A stretch of DNA of 64,000 nt from DAOUKH01 sp965219875. Lineage in GTDB: Bacteria; Chloroflexota; Dehalococcoidia; SHYB01. The position numbers and the translations under genes were made by a program. The stretch is from assembly GCA_965219875.1 (NCBI GenBank), contig CBDCOW010000003.1:806001-870000 (forward strand). Reading direction: 5' to 3'. The notes under the pieces were generated by a model. The model did no database searches and was not told the DNA's origin. It saw only the letters and a list, made by a program, of their open reading frames with translations. Of the stretch, positions 31,170 through 40,557 are shown one piece after another; position 1 is the stretch's first letter; each line of letters begins with the position of its first letter.

Positions 31170-32072
31170 CTAGGACGCGGCCGCGGGGAGCGGCAGGTCG
31201 ATCGGGACGCCGCGCACCGACTCCATCACCGTCCGCGCCGATTCTTCGTCGGGCTGGGTGAGGGGCAGGCGGAAGCCGCCGACGGGGAACCCAACCTGGT
31301 TCAACGCATACTTGACCGGAATGGGGTTGGAGATCACGAACAGGTCGCGGAACACGGGCATGAGACGGTTGTGGATCGCCTCCGCCCGTACGGGATCGCC
31401 GCCGATCTGGAGCTCCATCATCTCGCGCATCTGCTTCCCCACGAGGTGCGAGGCGACGGAGACGACGCCGTAGCCGCCCCGGACTAGGACGGGAAGGAAG
31501 TCGGAGTCGTTGCCGCTCCACACGAAGAAGTCTTCGGGCGCGCCGTCGATGATCTCGCCGATCTGATCGAGGTCGCCGCTGGCCTCTTTGATCCCCACGA
31601 TGTTGGGGACGGCGCTCAGCCGGAGCGTCGTGGCCGCGCTCAAGTTCGTCACCGTGCGGCTGGGCACGTTGTAGAGGATGCAGGGAATCGAGACGCTCTC
31701 CGCAATGGCCTTGAAGTGTTGGTAGAGACCCTCTTGCGTCGGCTTGTTGTAGTAGGGAACCACGAGGAGCGCGGCGTCGACGCCGATGCGGTCGGCCTCG
31801 CGGGTCATCTCGATGCTGAAGGCGGTCTCGTTGTCGCCCGTCCCCGCCACGACGGTGGCGTCGCCGGCGACGGACTTGATCTCCTGAAAGAGACGCAGCT
31901 TCTCGTCACGGGTTAGGGTGGGCGACTCGCCCGTCGTGCCCGAGACGATGAGGCCGTCGCTGCCGGAGGCGAGGAGCGCCATGGCAAGCTCTTTGGCGCG
32001 GGCGAAGTCGACGCGGCCCTCCCCATCGAACGGGGTGACCATAGCGGTCAGCAGTCTACCTAGATGGCCCAT
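31170..32072 (-). CDS. dapA: 4-hydroxy-tetrahydrodipicolinate synthase
   Basis: 300 residues, TIM-barrel aldolase condensing pyruvate with aspartate semialdehyde. TTGESPTL, YNVPSRT (active-site Tyr) and GIKEASGDL (Schiff-base Lys) are present. Good GGAGGAAG site. Third gene of the dapB-asd-dapA set, but a TATAAT box 60 nt upstream suggests an extra promoter. Confidence 0.97.
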   Translation of the reverse strand: MGHLGRLLTAMVTPFDGEGRVDFARAKELAMALLASGSDGLIVSGTTGESPTLTRDEKLRLFQEIKSVAGDATVVAGTGDNETAFSIEMTREADRIGVDAALLVVPYYNKPTQEGLYQHFKAIAESVSIPCILYNVPSRTVTNLSAATTLRLSAVPNIVGIKEASGDLDQIGEIIDGAPEDFFVWSGNDSDFLPVLVRGGYGVVSVASHLVGKQMREMMELQIGGDPVRAEAIHNRLMPVFRDLFVISNPIPVKYALNQVGFPVGGFRLPLTQPDEESARTVMESVRGVPIDLPLPAAAS

Positions 32073-32131
32073 CGCTTCCTCCGAGCCTTGTTTTCTCCAA
32101 CCAACGGGCCTCTCGGTCCAACGGGAGACCC

Positions 32132-32137
32132 ATTATA
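32132..32137 (-). promoter_or_regulatory. -10 box of dapA
   Basis: Minus-strand TATAAT inside the 79-nt asd-dapA gap; expected leader about 53 nt. Confidence 0.5.
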
Positions 32138-32151
32138 GCCAACCACGCCGA

Positions 32152-33171
32152 CTAGGGTTGCTTGACGAGCCCCCGGGCCAGCAGCTCTTCGGCGATCTGC
32201 ACCATGTTGAGCGCGGCGCCCTTGCGTAGGTTGTCGGCGGAGAGCCAGAGGACGATACCGTGCTCCACCGACGTGTCGCGCCGAATGCGGCCCACGAAGA
32301 CATCGTCGCAGTTCGCCGCCGCGAGGGGGTGGGGGTAGAGGTCCTCAGCGGGATTGTCGACGACGCGCACACCGGGCGCGGCGGCCAAGACGTTCCTCGC
32401 CTCTTCCGGCGAGACCGGCCCATCGAACTCGACGTGGGCCGCCATGCTGTGCGCTTGGTAGACCGGCGCGCGCACACAGGTCGCGGAGAAGGGGAGCGCG
32501 GGGAGGTCGAGAATCTTCCGCGTCTCCTCCTGCATCTTCCATTCTTCCACTGAGTAACCATCCTCGAGGAAGACGTCCACCGCCGGTATCAGATTGAACG
32601 CAATCTGATGGGGGAAGACCTCCGGCACGGCGGCCTTACCCCGCGCGAGCCGCTCGGTCTGGAGGTCGAGCTCGGCTACGGCGGCGGCGCCCGCGCCGGA
32701 TACGGCCTGATAGGTGGCGGTGACAACGCGCTTGATGGGCTGGAGACCGCGGAGCGGGTGCAGCGCCATCACCAGCGGCACGGTGGTGCAGTTCGGCTGC
32801 GAGATGATTCCCTGGTGGCGCTCGATCTCGGCGGCGTTGACTTCGGGCACGACCAGCGGGACGGCGGGGTCGAGCCGGAACGCCGAGCTATCGTCGATGA
32901 CGACGGCGCCGGCCTCGACGGCGGCGGGGCCCCACACCTTCGAGGCCGCGGCGCTGGCGGAGAGGAAGGCGATATCGACGCCGTCGAACGAGGCGGGCGT
33001 CGTCTCCATCACTTCGATCATCTCGCCGCGCACGCTGAGTTTGGACCCCGCCGAGCGCGCCGAGGCAAGCAGGCGCAGATCGCCGATCCGCGTGCCCCAA
33101 CTGCCCAGTATCTTGAGGAACTCGGCGCCGACCGCGCCGGTCGCGCCGACGAAGGCGATACGTAGACCCAC
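32152..33171 (-). CDS. asd: Aspartate-semialdehyde dehydrogenase
   Basis: 339 residues. NADP site FVGATGAVG near the start, catalytic Cys in SQPNCTTVPLV, and the substrate site around VSGAGAAAV. GTG start with GGGAG upstream. It makes aspartate semialdehyde, the substrate of the dapA product. Lies 27 nt after dapB. Confidence 0.97.
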   Translation of the reverse strand: MGLRIAFVGATGAVGAEFLKILGSWGTRIGDLRLLASARSAGSKLSVRGEMIEVMETTPASFDGVDIAFLSASAAASKVWGPAAVEAGAVVIDDSSAFRLDPAVPLVVPEVNAAEIERHQGIISQPNCTTVPLVMALHPLRGLQPIKRVVTATYQAVSGAGAAAVAELDLQTERLARGKAAVPEVFPHQIAFNLIPAVDVFLEDGYSVEEWKMQEETRKILDLPALPFSATCVRAPVYQAHSMAAHVEFDGPVSPEEARNVLAAAPGVRVVDNPAEDLYPHPLAAANCDDVFVGRIRRDTSVEHGIVLWLSADNLRKGAALNMVQIAEELLARGLVKQP

Positions 33172-33198
33172 TCCACTTCTCCCGTTAATGTTGGTGAT

Positions 33199-33990
33199 CT
33201 AAAGACCGAGCAGCCGGTCGAGGCCGAACACGAAGCCCTTGCCCTCGGCGGCGCGGCGCACGGCCCGCGCGATGCCGGGGACGTAGCAGTCCCGGTTGAC
33301 CGTGTCGTGGCGGATGCTCAACGTCTGCCCCGCGATGCCAAAGATCACTTCTTGATGGGCCATCGTACCGGGCAGCCGGAGGCTATGAATGGTGACGCCG
33401 CCGAGCTGCCCCGCGCGGGTGCCCGCTACGGTCTCCCGTTCGGGGACATTCCGTTCGAAGTCGCCGCCTCGGGCCTCGTTCAACATGCGGGCGGTGGTGG
33501 CCGCGGTACCCGATGGCGCGTCGATCTTCGTCTCGTGGTGCGTCTCGATGATCTCGACGTGGTCGAAATAGGGCGCGGCGCGTTGGGCGAGGTGCATCAT
33601 CAGGACGGCCCCGATGGCGAAGTTCGGCGCCACGACGCCGCTCACGCCGTACCGCTCCGCGATGCGCTCCAGGGCCGCCACCGTATCGTCGGATAGGCCC
33701 GTGGTGCCAACGACGAAGCTCAGGCCCCGCGACGCGGCCGCTTCGACAGCGCCGGCCGTCGCGTCGGCGTGCGAGAAGTCGACGAGCACCGACGCCGAGA
33801 CGTCATTGGCGACTTCATCGACGGACGCCGTGAGCGGGACGTCGACACCGGGGACGACGAACCGCCCGCCGTCGGCGGCCACGTCGACCGCGGCGGCGAT
33901 GACGATGTCCGGCTCGCGCTGAAGGCCGGCGGAGACCGCCTGCCCCATCTTCCCCAGCGCGCCGTGCATTAGAACGCGAATCTCACCCAA
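33199..33990 (-). CDS. dapB: 4-hydroxy-tetrahydrodipicolinate reductase
   Basis: 263 residues. Cofactor loop VLMHGALGKMG, then VDFSHADAT and the signature ETHHETKIDAPSGTA. TTG 33990 chosen because it gives GEIRVLMHGALGKMG close to the family start and a GGGGG site precedes it; an earlier TTG at 34014 coincides with the -10 box and cannot be in the mRNA. First gene of the lysine/DAP set. Confidence 0.95.
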   Translation of the reverse strand: MGEIRVLMHGALGKMGQAVSAGLQREPDIVIAAAVDVAADGGRFVVPGVDVPLTASVDEVANDVSASVLVDFSHADATAGAVEAAASRGLSFVVGTTGLSDDTVAALERIAERYGVSGVVAPNFAIGAVLMMHLAQRAAPYFDHVEIIETHHETKIDAPSGTAATTARMLNEARGGDFERNVPERETVAGTRAGQLGGVTIHSLRLPGTMAHQEVIFGIAGQTLSIRHDTVNRDCYVPGIARAVRRAAEGKGFVFGLDRLLGL

Positions 33991-34013
33991 CGCAAGCCCC
34001 CAGCAGGGAATCA

Positions 34014-34019
34014 ATTATA
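34014..34019 (-). promoter_or_regulatory. -10 box of dapB-asd-dapA
   Basis: Minus-strand TATAAT, 23 nt before the dapB TTG start; leader about 16 nt. Confidence 0.6.
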
Positions 34020-34099
34020 GCCCGCCACGCGAGCGCCCGGAACGAAACGTGCAGGCGGAGGGGCCGTTCGCCTATCCGAGGGTCCATTGAGCAGATGCA

Positions 34100-34126
34100 G
34101 AAGGGGCGCCCGTGGGGCGCCCCTTC
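34100..34126 (-). terminator. Hairpin downstream of pnp
   Basis: GAAGGGGCGCC (34100-34110) pairs with GGCGCCCCTTC (34116-34126), 11 bp with a 5-nt loop. The T-tract is weak, so it may be an RNA-stabilising end rather than an efficient terminator. Confidence 0.65.
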
Positions 34127-34156
34127 GATTCGTCGAACGTTGTAGGGACGGCGCGG

Positions 34157-36526
34157 TTAGCGCTGGCCCTGCGGCCGGGGACCCCGGTCGCGGTCGCGCA
34201 TCGGAGGACGCGGTCCTCGGCCATTCCCGCCGCGGGGAGGACCGCCCGAGCCACCGCGAGGACCACCCGAGCCCCCACGGGGAGGGCCGCCGGAGCGGTC
34301 GCCGTAGGGGCGGGGGCCCCGGTCACGGTCGCCGCCGCGGCCCCGGTCACGGTCGCCGCCGCGGTCGCGATCCCGGTCGCCGCCGCGGTCGCGGTCCCGG
34401 TCGCCGCCGCCGGCTCCGTCGCGGACGCGCGCGCCGCCGGACTCGAGCCCTTCGAGCACCGCCCGGCGCGAGAGGTTGATGCGGCCCATGCGGTCGATTT
34501 CGATCACCATCACGGTGACTTCGTCGCCGATCTTGACGACTTCATCGACGGAGTTGACGCGGTAGTCGGCGAGCTCGCTGATGTGGACCATGCCGTCCTT
34601 GCCGGGCAGAATCTCGACAAACGCGCCGAAGTTCATGGTGCGGACGACCTTGCCGGTGTAGACCTCGCCGACCTCGACATCCTTGGTCAGGCCCTCGATC
34701 ATCTCGATGGCCTTCTTGGCGCCGGACTCCGAGCTCGAACCGATGATGACGGTGCCGTCGTCCTCAATGTCGACGCTGGCGCCGGACTGCTCTTGGATCG
34801 AGCGGATCATCTTGCCGCCGGGGCCAATAACGGCGCCGATCTTCTCAGGGTCGATCTTGATGCGGATCATGCGCGGAGCGTACTGGCTGAGCTCCGGCCT
34901 CGCCTCGGTGATCGCCTCCGCCATCTTGCCGAGGATGTGCATCCGGGCCGCCTTGGCCTGTTCGAGGGCCTGCGCGATGACGGGGAAGGTGATACCGGTG
35001 GACTTCAAGTCCATTTGCAGGGCGGTGATGCCGTCCTTGGTGCCGGCGACCTTGAAGTCCATGTCGCCGAGGGCGTCTTCCCAGCCCAGGATGTCGGTGA
35101 GGACGGAGAATTGGTCGGGGGTGTCGCCGATCACCAAGCCCATCGCGATGCCGGCGACCGGCTTCTTGATGGGCACGCCGGCGTCCATGAGCGAGAGGGT
35201 GCTGCCGCACACGCTCGCCATCGAGGTGCTGCCGTTGGAGCTGAGGATCTCGGAGACGACGCGCAGGGCATAGGGGAACTCGTCCTCGTCGGGCAGCATG
35301 GGGAGGAGCGCCCGCTCGGCGAGCGCGCCGTGGCCGATCTCGCGCCGCCCGGAGCTGCCGATGCGCTTGGCCTCGCCGGTCGAGTACGGCGGCATGTTGT
35401 AGTGATGCATGTACCGCTTCTTGTCCTCGATGCCGATGGTGTCGAGGCGCTGCTTGAGGCTCAGCGAGCCGAGGGTGGCGATGCTGAGGGCCTGAGTCTC
35501 GCCGCGGGTGAAGAGTCCGCTGCCGTGGGTCCGGGGCAGCACGCCGACCTCGCAGGTGATGGGCCGGATCTCGTCCAAGCCGCGCCCGTCGAGGCGAACG
35601 CCCCGGCTGACCACGCTCTTGCGCACTTGGCTCTTGAGGTGCGCCTCGAACTGTTTGCCTACCTCAGAAGGCTCGAAGCGGTCGGATAGACCCGCCACGA
35701 CGCTCTTCTTCACCTCGGCCACGTCGGCGTCGCGCTCGGCCTTGCGCCCCGGCTTAAAGAGCACGGAGTCCAGCCGGTCGCCGGCGGCCTCGGCCACGGC
35801 GTCGGCAAGCTCTTGCGGCGCGGGTTCGGGGAGTGTGACGGCGAACTTGGGCTTCGCGGCAGACCGCATCAGCTCTTCCTGGAGGTCGATGGTCTCCGCA
35901 TTCACGATTTGGGCCAGCTTCATGCCCTGGATCACGATCTCCTCGGAGACCTCGTTGGCGCCCGCCTCCACCATCACGACGGCCTCGCGGGTGCCCGCCA
36001 CCATCAGGTCCAGCGCGCTCTCCTGCTGCTCCTGGAACGTGGGGTTGGCCACCAGCTTGCCGTCGATGAAGCCGATGCGGGTCGCGGAGATGGGGCCGCC
36101 GAAGGGAATGTCGGAGATGGAGAGGGCGGCGGATGCGCCGATGATTGCCAGGTGCTGCGGGTCGTGCTCCTGGTCGGCGGAGAGCGTGGTGATGATGACT
36201 TGGAGATCGGAGCGCATCCCCTTGGGGAAGAGGGGGCGGAGGGGGCGGTCCGTCAGCCGCATGGTCAGGATGGCCTCTTGGGTGGGCCTTCCCTCTCGGC
36301 GGAAGAAGCTCCCCGGGATACGGCCCACCGCGTACAGCCGCTCCTCGAAATCGATGGTGAGGGGAAAGAAGTCGATCCCCTCCCTGGGCATTCCGGCGAC
36401 GGCGGTCACCAGCAATATCGTGTCGCCCTGGCGCACCGTCACCGCGCCGTTCGCCTGGCCGGCCAGCTTTCCGGTTTCCAGAATCAGCGGGCGGCCTGCT
36501 ATCTCTTGTTCAACTCTATGGGACAT
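34157..36526 (-). CDS. pnp: Polyribonucleotide nucleotidyltransferase with an RGD/RGG-rich tail
   Basis: 789 residues, 3'-5' phosphorolytic exoribonuclease of RNA decay. Two RNase PH domains (FTRGETQALS and the GSSGRREIGHGALAERAL region), KH domain (IGAVIGPGGKMIRSIQEQSG), S1 domain (GEVYTGKVVRTMNFGAFVEILPG). From about residue 705 the protein is almost only Arg, Gly, Asp and Pro (repeats of GGDRDRDR, later GGSGGPPRGG). ATG 36526 has AAGGA 9 nt upstream; ATG 36535 touches that site. Follows rpsO as in many bacteria. Confidence 0.97.
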   Translation of the reverse strand: MSHRVEQEIAGRPLILETGKLAGQANGAVTVRQGDTILLVTAVAGMPREGIDFFPLTIDFEERLYAVGRIPGSFFRREGRPTQEAILTMRLTDRPLRPLFPKGMRSDLQVIITTLSADQEHDPQHLAIIGASAALSISDIPFGGPISATRIGFIDGKLVANPTFQEQQESALDLMVAGTREAVVMVEAGANEVSEEIVIQGMKLAQIVNAETIDLQEELMRSAAKPKFAVTLPEPAPQELADAVAEAAGDRLDSVLFKPGRKAERDADVAEVKKSVVAGLSDRFEPSEVGKQFEAHLKSQVRKSVVSRGVRLDGRGLDEIRPITCEVGVLPRTHGSGLFTRGETQALSIATLGSLSLKQRLDTIGIEDKKRYMHHYNMPPYSTGEAKRIGSSGRREIGHGALAERALLPMLPDEDEFPYALRVVSEILSSNGSTSMASVCGSTLSLMDAGVPIKKPVAGIAMGLVIGDTPDQFSVLTDILGWEDALGDMDFKVAGTKDGITALQMDLKSTGITFPVIAQALEQAKAARMHILGKMAEAITEARPELSQYAPRMIRIKIDPEKIGAVIGPGGKMIRSIQEQSGASVDIEDDGTVIIGSSSESGAKKAIEMIEGLTKDVEVGEVYTGKVVRTMNFGAFVEILPGKDGMVHISELADYRVNSVDEVVKIGDEVTVMVIEIDRMGRINLSRRAVLEGLESGGARVRDGAGGGDRDRDRGGDRDRDRGGDRDRGRGGDRDRGPRPYGDRSGGPPRGGSGGPRGGSGGPPRGGNGRGPRPPMRDRDRGPRPQGQR

Positions 36527-36564
36527 GCGAAACATTCCTTCCTGAGGGGGAGGGCGAAACAGGT

Positions 36565-36598
36565 GAAAAGAAGAAGACCCCGCGGTGAAGCGAGGTCT
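36565..36598 (-). terminator. Hairpin with T-rich tail between rpsO and pnp
   Basis: Arms 36590-36598 and 36575-36583 pair over 9 bp (one G-T); the minus strand continues TCTTCTTTT. It overlaps the rpsO stop. Likely a partial terminator or RNase III-type processing site, since pnp has no other clear promoter. Confidence 0.7.
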
Positions 36599-36860
36599 AT
36601 CTCCGGAGGCCGAGGCGCTGAATGAGCGTCCGGTACCGGCCTACGCCCTCTTTATGGACGTATCGGAGCAGTCGGCGGCGCCGCCCAACCATTTTGAAGA
36701 GGCCGCGCCGCGAATGGTGGTCCTGACGATGTTGGCGTAAGTGATCTGTGATGTCGTTGATTCGCTGCGTCAGAATCGCGACTTGCACTTCCGCCGAGCC
36801 CGTGTCGCCGTCGTGGCGCTGGTACTCCTTCAGGACTTCTTCTTTCTTTCCCTTTTCCAA
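36597..36860 (-). CDS. rpsO: 30S ribosomal protein S15
   Basis: 87 residues, full family length: HDGDTGSAEVQVAILTQRI, then HRQDHHSRRGLFKMVGRRRRLLRY. Binds the central domain of 16S rRNA. TTG start with GGGAG site. Upstream of pnp. Confidence 0.98.
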   Translation of the reverse strand: MEKGKKEEVLKEYQRHDGDTGSAEVQVAILTQRINDITDHLRQHRQDHHSRRGLFKMVGRRRRLLRYVHKEGVGRYRTLIQRLGLRR

Positions 36861-36907
36861 CTACTCCCGCACCTAGCGTACAAGTTTCAGACTTTTTCTT
36901 CGCGCGA

Positions 36908-36913
36908 ATTATA
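36908..36913 (-). promoter_or_regulatory. -10 box of rpsO-pnp
   Basis: Minus-strand TATAAT, about 48 nt before the rpsO start; preceded by TTGTGG too close to be a normal -35. Confidence 0.5.
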
Positions 36914-36944
36914 CCACAAGCCGCCGGTATTATTCGTCCGTTTT

Positions 36945-37290
36945 CCCGAGGGGAGAGGTGAGGCAGGCGCCCCAATGGGCGGCCTTCGCCCTCATCTCAA
37001 TCTTCTCCCGCTGGAGACCTTTGCGTAACCCGCCGCTTTCCGTCATTCCCGCGAAAGTCGCGTAGGGGCGATTCGCGAATCGTCCTCCCCTCCGGCCTCT
37101 CCCCCTCTGGGGGAGATTTGAGAGAGGGCGCGCGCCGCTAGGCGCGCGAGCGCCCGCAGGGCGCTTCTCCCTCGTCGACCCCGGCTACGCAAACGTCTCC
37201 CGCTGGGAGAAGAGGCAAGACCTCCCGGCCCCACCCGGGCTTGAGCCCGCGGGCGGGTTGCGCAAAGGTCTCCAGAGGAGGAAAGGCCGG
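36945..37290. repeat. Composite cluster of dispersed repeats
   Basis: In order: CTTCTCCCGCTGGAGACCTTTGCG (36999-37024), a GTCATTCCCGCGAAAGTCGCG unit, CCTCTCCCCCTCTGGGGGAG with GAGAGAGGGCGCGC hairpin, TCTCCCGCTGGGAGAAGAGGCAAGACC, and GCGCAAAGGTCTCC. Each module occurs elsewhere in the window. No gene. Confidence 0.8.
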
Positions 37291-37293
37291 GGC

Positions 37294-37740
37294 CTAGGTC
37301 ACGCGCCCAAACGTTCGTTTCTTTACGTCGAGCAGCACGAGCGTTTCCGTCTTTCGGACGCCGACGAGCTTGGTCATCACGCTCTCGAGAAACTCGCGGA
37401 GTTCGTCGAGAGTGCCGACGAGGACGTTGACGATGAGGTCGTAGCGCCCCGTGGAGACGCCGACGAAGATGACCTCTTCGCGGGCGGTGAGGCCCGATGC
37501 CACGCCGTCCAGCGCGTCGGGCTGCACGTCGATGCCGATGACGGCGGAGGTGTTGAGGCCGAAGCTGCTGGGGTTGGGGACGGCGCGAATGGTCAATGAG
37601 CCCTGATCGACCATCATTTTGATCCTGCGGCGGATCGTCGCTTCGCTGACTCCGAGCGCGCGGGCGATGGTGGCGTTCGGCTGCCGGGCGTCTCCCTGCA
37701 GCAATTCGATAATGCGGCGGTCGGTATCGTCGATTCTCAA
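37294..37740 (-). CDS. Lrp/AsnC-family transcriptional regulator
   Basis: 148 residues. N-terminal helix-turn-helix (DDTDRRIIELLQGDAR, GVSEATIRRRIKMM) and C-terminal RAM ligand-binding domain (EEVIFVGVSTGRYDLIVNV). TTG start with AGGAG 7 nt upstream. Has its own promoter and is divergent from the fused CoA transferase, a possible target. Confidence 0.92.
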   Translation of the reverse strand: MRIDDTDRRIIELLQGDARQPNATIARALGVSEATIRRRIKMMVDQGSLTIRAVPNPSSFGLNTSAVIGIDVQPDALDGVASGLTAREEVIFVGVSTGRYDLIVNVLVGTLDELREFLESVMTKLVGVRKTETLVLLDVKKRTFGRVT

Positions 37741-37801
37741 GCAGGGACTCCTGAAGCGGGGATGGCGGAAAGCGAAGCCTTCGGCGGAAACAACGACGAT
37801 A

Positions 37802-37830
37802 AGGATACGAGTCGCGCCCCATTACGTCAA
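37802..37830 (-). promoter_or_regulatory. Promoter of the Lrp/AsnC regulator
   Basis: Minus-strand TTGACG (37825-37830), exactly 17 nt, TATCCT (37802-37807). Confidence 0.6.
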
Positions 37831-38039
37831 TAAGCGTCGCAGTAGTTAACCAAGACCGGTTCCGCTATCTGTCTTTGCCGGGCAGGTTTTTGCGACGCCT
37901 AGATTCATCGGTGGACCTGCCCGCTGGGCGCGTCGCCACGGGGTCTTACTCTCCTCTCTGAGGGCTGGTTGAGCGCGGTCTCCTTGAACCGCCTAGGCCC
38001 GTGTGCAAGAATTGGACGGTTTGTCGGCGGGAGGAAATC

Positions 38040-40466
38040 ATGCCGGGAATGTGCGACGGTCTGCGCGTCATCGAAGTCTCCCAAGGGATGGCGGGGGGAC
38101 TCGCCGGGATGATCCTGGCCGACGCCGGCGCCGAAGTAATCAAGGTCGAGCCCCCCTCCGGCGACCGGACGCGCGCGCAGCCCGCCTGGATCATGTGGAA
38201 CCGCGGGAAGAAGAGCGCGGTCCTCGACCTCAAGACCTCCGAAGGGCGGGCGGGCGTACGCGACCTTGCGGCGACCGCCGATCTGCTCATCGCCGCCGTG
38301 CACACGGGCGCGGAGGGCCGGCTCGGCATCGACTATGAGACTCTGTCCAAGGCGAACCCCGGGCTGGTGCATTGCTCGATTACCGGCTTCGGCCCAATCA
38401 AACGTTGGTCGCACATCAAGGGCTGGGACGCGGTGGTGAATGCCAAGACGGGGCGCGCCCGTGCCTTCGATAAGCAGGTGACGAAGGAAGGCCCCGCCTT
38501 CGCCGCCATCCCCGCCGCCAGCTACGGGGCGGCCATGTACGCCATCACCGGCAGCATGGCGGCCCTGCACGCCCGGGAGCGCACCGGCCGAGGGCAGAAG
38601 GTCGAGACCAGCCTGGCGCAGGCCATCCTCGCCTATGACTGGATGTGGCTGCAGTGGCAGATGGACCGGAAGACGAACCAGCCTGCGCGGCCTCCGGGAG
38701 GGTCACCCACGGCCCAGTACTTCGTGGGGCGGACGAAGGACGGCAAGTGGATCCAGTGCGCCAACGCGATGTCGCACCTCTTCGTCAACTTCCTTCTGGC
38801 GCTCGACCTCGGCGACCTGCTGGGCGAGGAGCGGTACGCGAACGTGCCGCAGATTCCGGCGGGCCCCGACCTGGAGGAGCTGTACGAGAAGCTCCACGAG
38901 CGGATGCAGACGAAGACCGCCGACGAGTGGATGGACCTCTTCATCAACCAGTACGACGTGGCCGCCGAGCCGTTCATGACGGCGCAGGATGCCTTTGACC
39001 ATCCACAGATCACGCACAACGGGAACTGGATCGAGGTGACGGACCCCGCGGTGGGCAAGACCCGGCAACTCGGGCCGCTGGTCAAGTGCTCCGAGACGCC
39101 GATGGGGCCGCAGGGCCCGGCGCCGACGCTGGGCGAGCACACGGCGGCACTCTTGAGCGCCGCGAAGGCAGCGGGGGCGAAGGCGGCGGCGGTGAACGGC
39201 GCCTCCTCCCCCCGGTATCCCTTGCAAGGACTCAAGGTGGTGGAGTTCGCCACGTTCTTCGCCGGTCCGTTCGGCACGGCTATTCTGGCGGACCTCGGCG
39301 CGGAGGTCATCAAGTTCGAGAGCCTCGACGGGGATACGTTCCGCCGCTTCGCGGCCGGGGCGGCGAAGGCGATGCAGGGCAAGAAGTCGATGGCGGTTGA
39401 TCTGAAGAAGCCGGAAGGGCGGGAGATTGCCTACGAGTACATCAAGCGGGCCGACCTGCTGATGCACAACTTCCGTCCGGGCGTCCCCGAGCGGCTGGGC
39501 ATCGACTACGAGACATGCCGCAACCTGAACCCGGGGCTGGTCTATCTCTACGCAGCGTCGTACGGATCGTCGGGGCCGATGGCGCACCGCGCGGCGATGC
39601 ACCCGATACCCGGCGCGATCTGCGGCGGGGCGCTTCATCAGGCTGGGCGCGGTGTTCCGCCCGATCCCGGCACGCCGATGAGCTATCCCGAGCTGCGGGA
39701 GATGTCGAGCCGGCTCTTCCAGGCCAACGAGGGGAACCCCGACGTGACCTCCGCTCTCGCGGTGGCCGCGGCCCTCTCAATGGGCCTCCGCTCCCGCGAG
39801 CGCACCGGTAAGGGTCAGTACCTTGAGACGACGATGGTCGGTTCGTGCCTCTACGCCGAAAGCGAGGACTTTATCCAGTACGAGGGGAAGCCTGAGCGCC
39901 GGCTGCCCGACCGCGACCTCAACGGGATCCACGCGATTTACCGGTCGTACCGTGCCGCCGACGGGTGGGTCTTTCTCGCCTGCGTGACGGAGGGGGAATG
40001 GGCGGGCCTCTGCGAAGGCTTGGGGCGGGCCGACCTTGCCGGCGACGCACGTTTCGCCTCCCCCGACGCGCGCTTGGAGCATGACGACGACCTCGCCGCA
40101 GAGCTTGCGGGAATCTTCGTCTCCCGCCCAGCCAACGCCTGGGAGTCCTTGCTCGCGGAGCACGGCGTCGCCTGCGCCGAGGTCTTCGACGGCGACCTGC
40201 CCACGTTCGCCAACGAGCAGCCGGTCCTCCAGGAAGCCGGCCTGTGGGTCAAGACGAACCACCCGTCCCTGGACGACTACAACCGCTTCGGCCCCTACGT
40301 CCGCTTTTCGGAGATGGAGAACCGGCTCGCGCCGACCATCTTCGTCGGCGAGCACACCCACGAGTTGATGCGGGCCATCGGCTACTCGGACGAGAAGATC
40401 CGGGAGCTGACAGAGGCGAAGGTCGTGACATCGTCGACCCGCATGGCCGACCCCGACGCCGATTAG
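38040..40466 (+). CDS. Fused double CaiB/BaiF CoA transferase
   Basis: 808 residues: two complete CaiB domains in tandem (about 1-385 and 400-808). Half 1: DGLRVIEVSQGMAGG, AGAEVIKVEPPSGD, RTGRGQKVETSLAQA. Half 2: LQGLKVVEFATFFAGPFG, LGAEVIKFESLDGD, RTGKGQYLETTMVGS. The position of the catalytic Asp is Gln in half 1 and Gly in half 2. ATG 38040 has GGGAGGAAA upstream, so the earlier frame-open start is not used. Family III transferases are interlocked dimers, so this protein could form one from a single chain. Confidence 0.9.
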   Translation: MPGMCDGLRVIEVSQGMAGGLAGMILADAGAEVIKVEPPSGDRTRAQPAWIMWNRGKKSAVLDLKTSEGRAGVRDLAATADLLIAAVHTGAEGRLGIDYETLSKANPGLVHCSITGFGPIKRWSHIKGWDAVVNAKTGRARAFDKQVTKEGPAFAAIPAASYGAAMYAITGSMAALHARERTGRGQKVETSLAQAILAYDWMWLQWQMDRKTNQPARPPGGSPTAQYFVGRTKDGKWIQCANAMSHLFVNFLLALDLGDLLGEERYANVPQIPAGPDLEELYEKLHERMQTKTADEWMDLFINQYDVAAEPFMTAQDAFDHPQITHNGNWIEVTDPAVGKTRQLGPLVKCSETPMGPQGPAPTLGEHTAALLSAAKAAGAKAAAVNGASSPRYPLQGLKVVEFATFFAGPFGTAILADLGAEVIKFESLDGDTFRRFAAGAAKAMQGKKSMAVDLKKPEGREIAYEYIKRADLLMHNFRPGVPERLGIDYETCRNLNPGLVYLYAASYGSSGPMAHRAAMHPIPGAICGGALHQAGRGVPPDPGTPMSYPELREMSSRLFQANEGNPDVTSALAVAAALSMGLRSRERTGKGQYLETTMVGSCLYAESEDFIQYEGKPERRLPDRDLNGIHAIYRSYRAADGWVFLACVTEGEWAGLCEGLGRADLAGDARFASPDARLEHDDDLAAELAGIFVSRPANAWESLLAEHGVACAEVFDGDLPTFANEQPVLQEAGLWVKTNHPSLDDYNRFGPYVRFSEMENRLAPTIFVGEHTHELMRAIGYSDEKIRELTEAKVVTSSTRMADPDAD

Positions 40467-40557
40467 CGCGCTTCTTGGCGGCGAGCCCGGATCGTCTGCT
40501 AGGATGCTTTCGGAACGGCCATGACCCCGCACGCTCAGACGGCGGAGGTGATGAGTA

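Noticed and set aside
34112..35689. 525-residue open frame opposite pnp
   Set aside because: Low-complexity Val/Ala/Asp composition without any family match; pnp on the other strand is certain.
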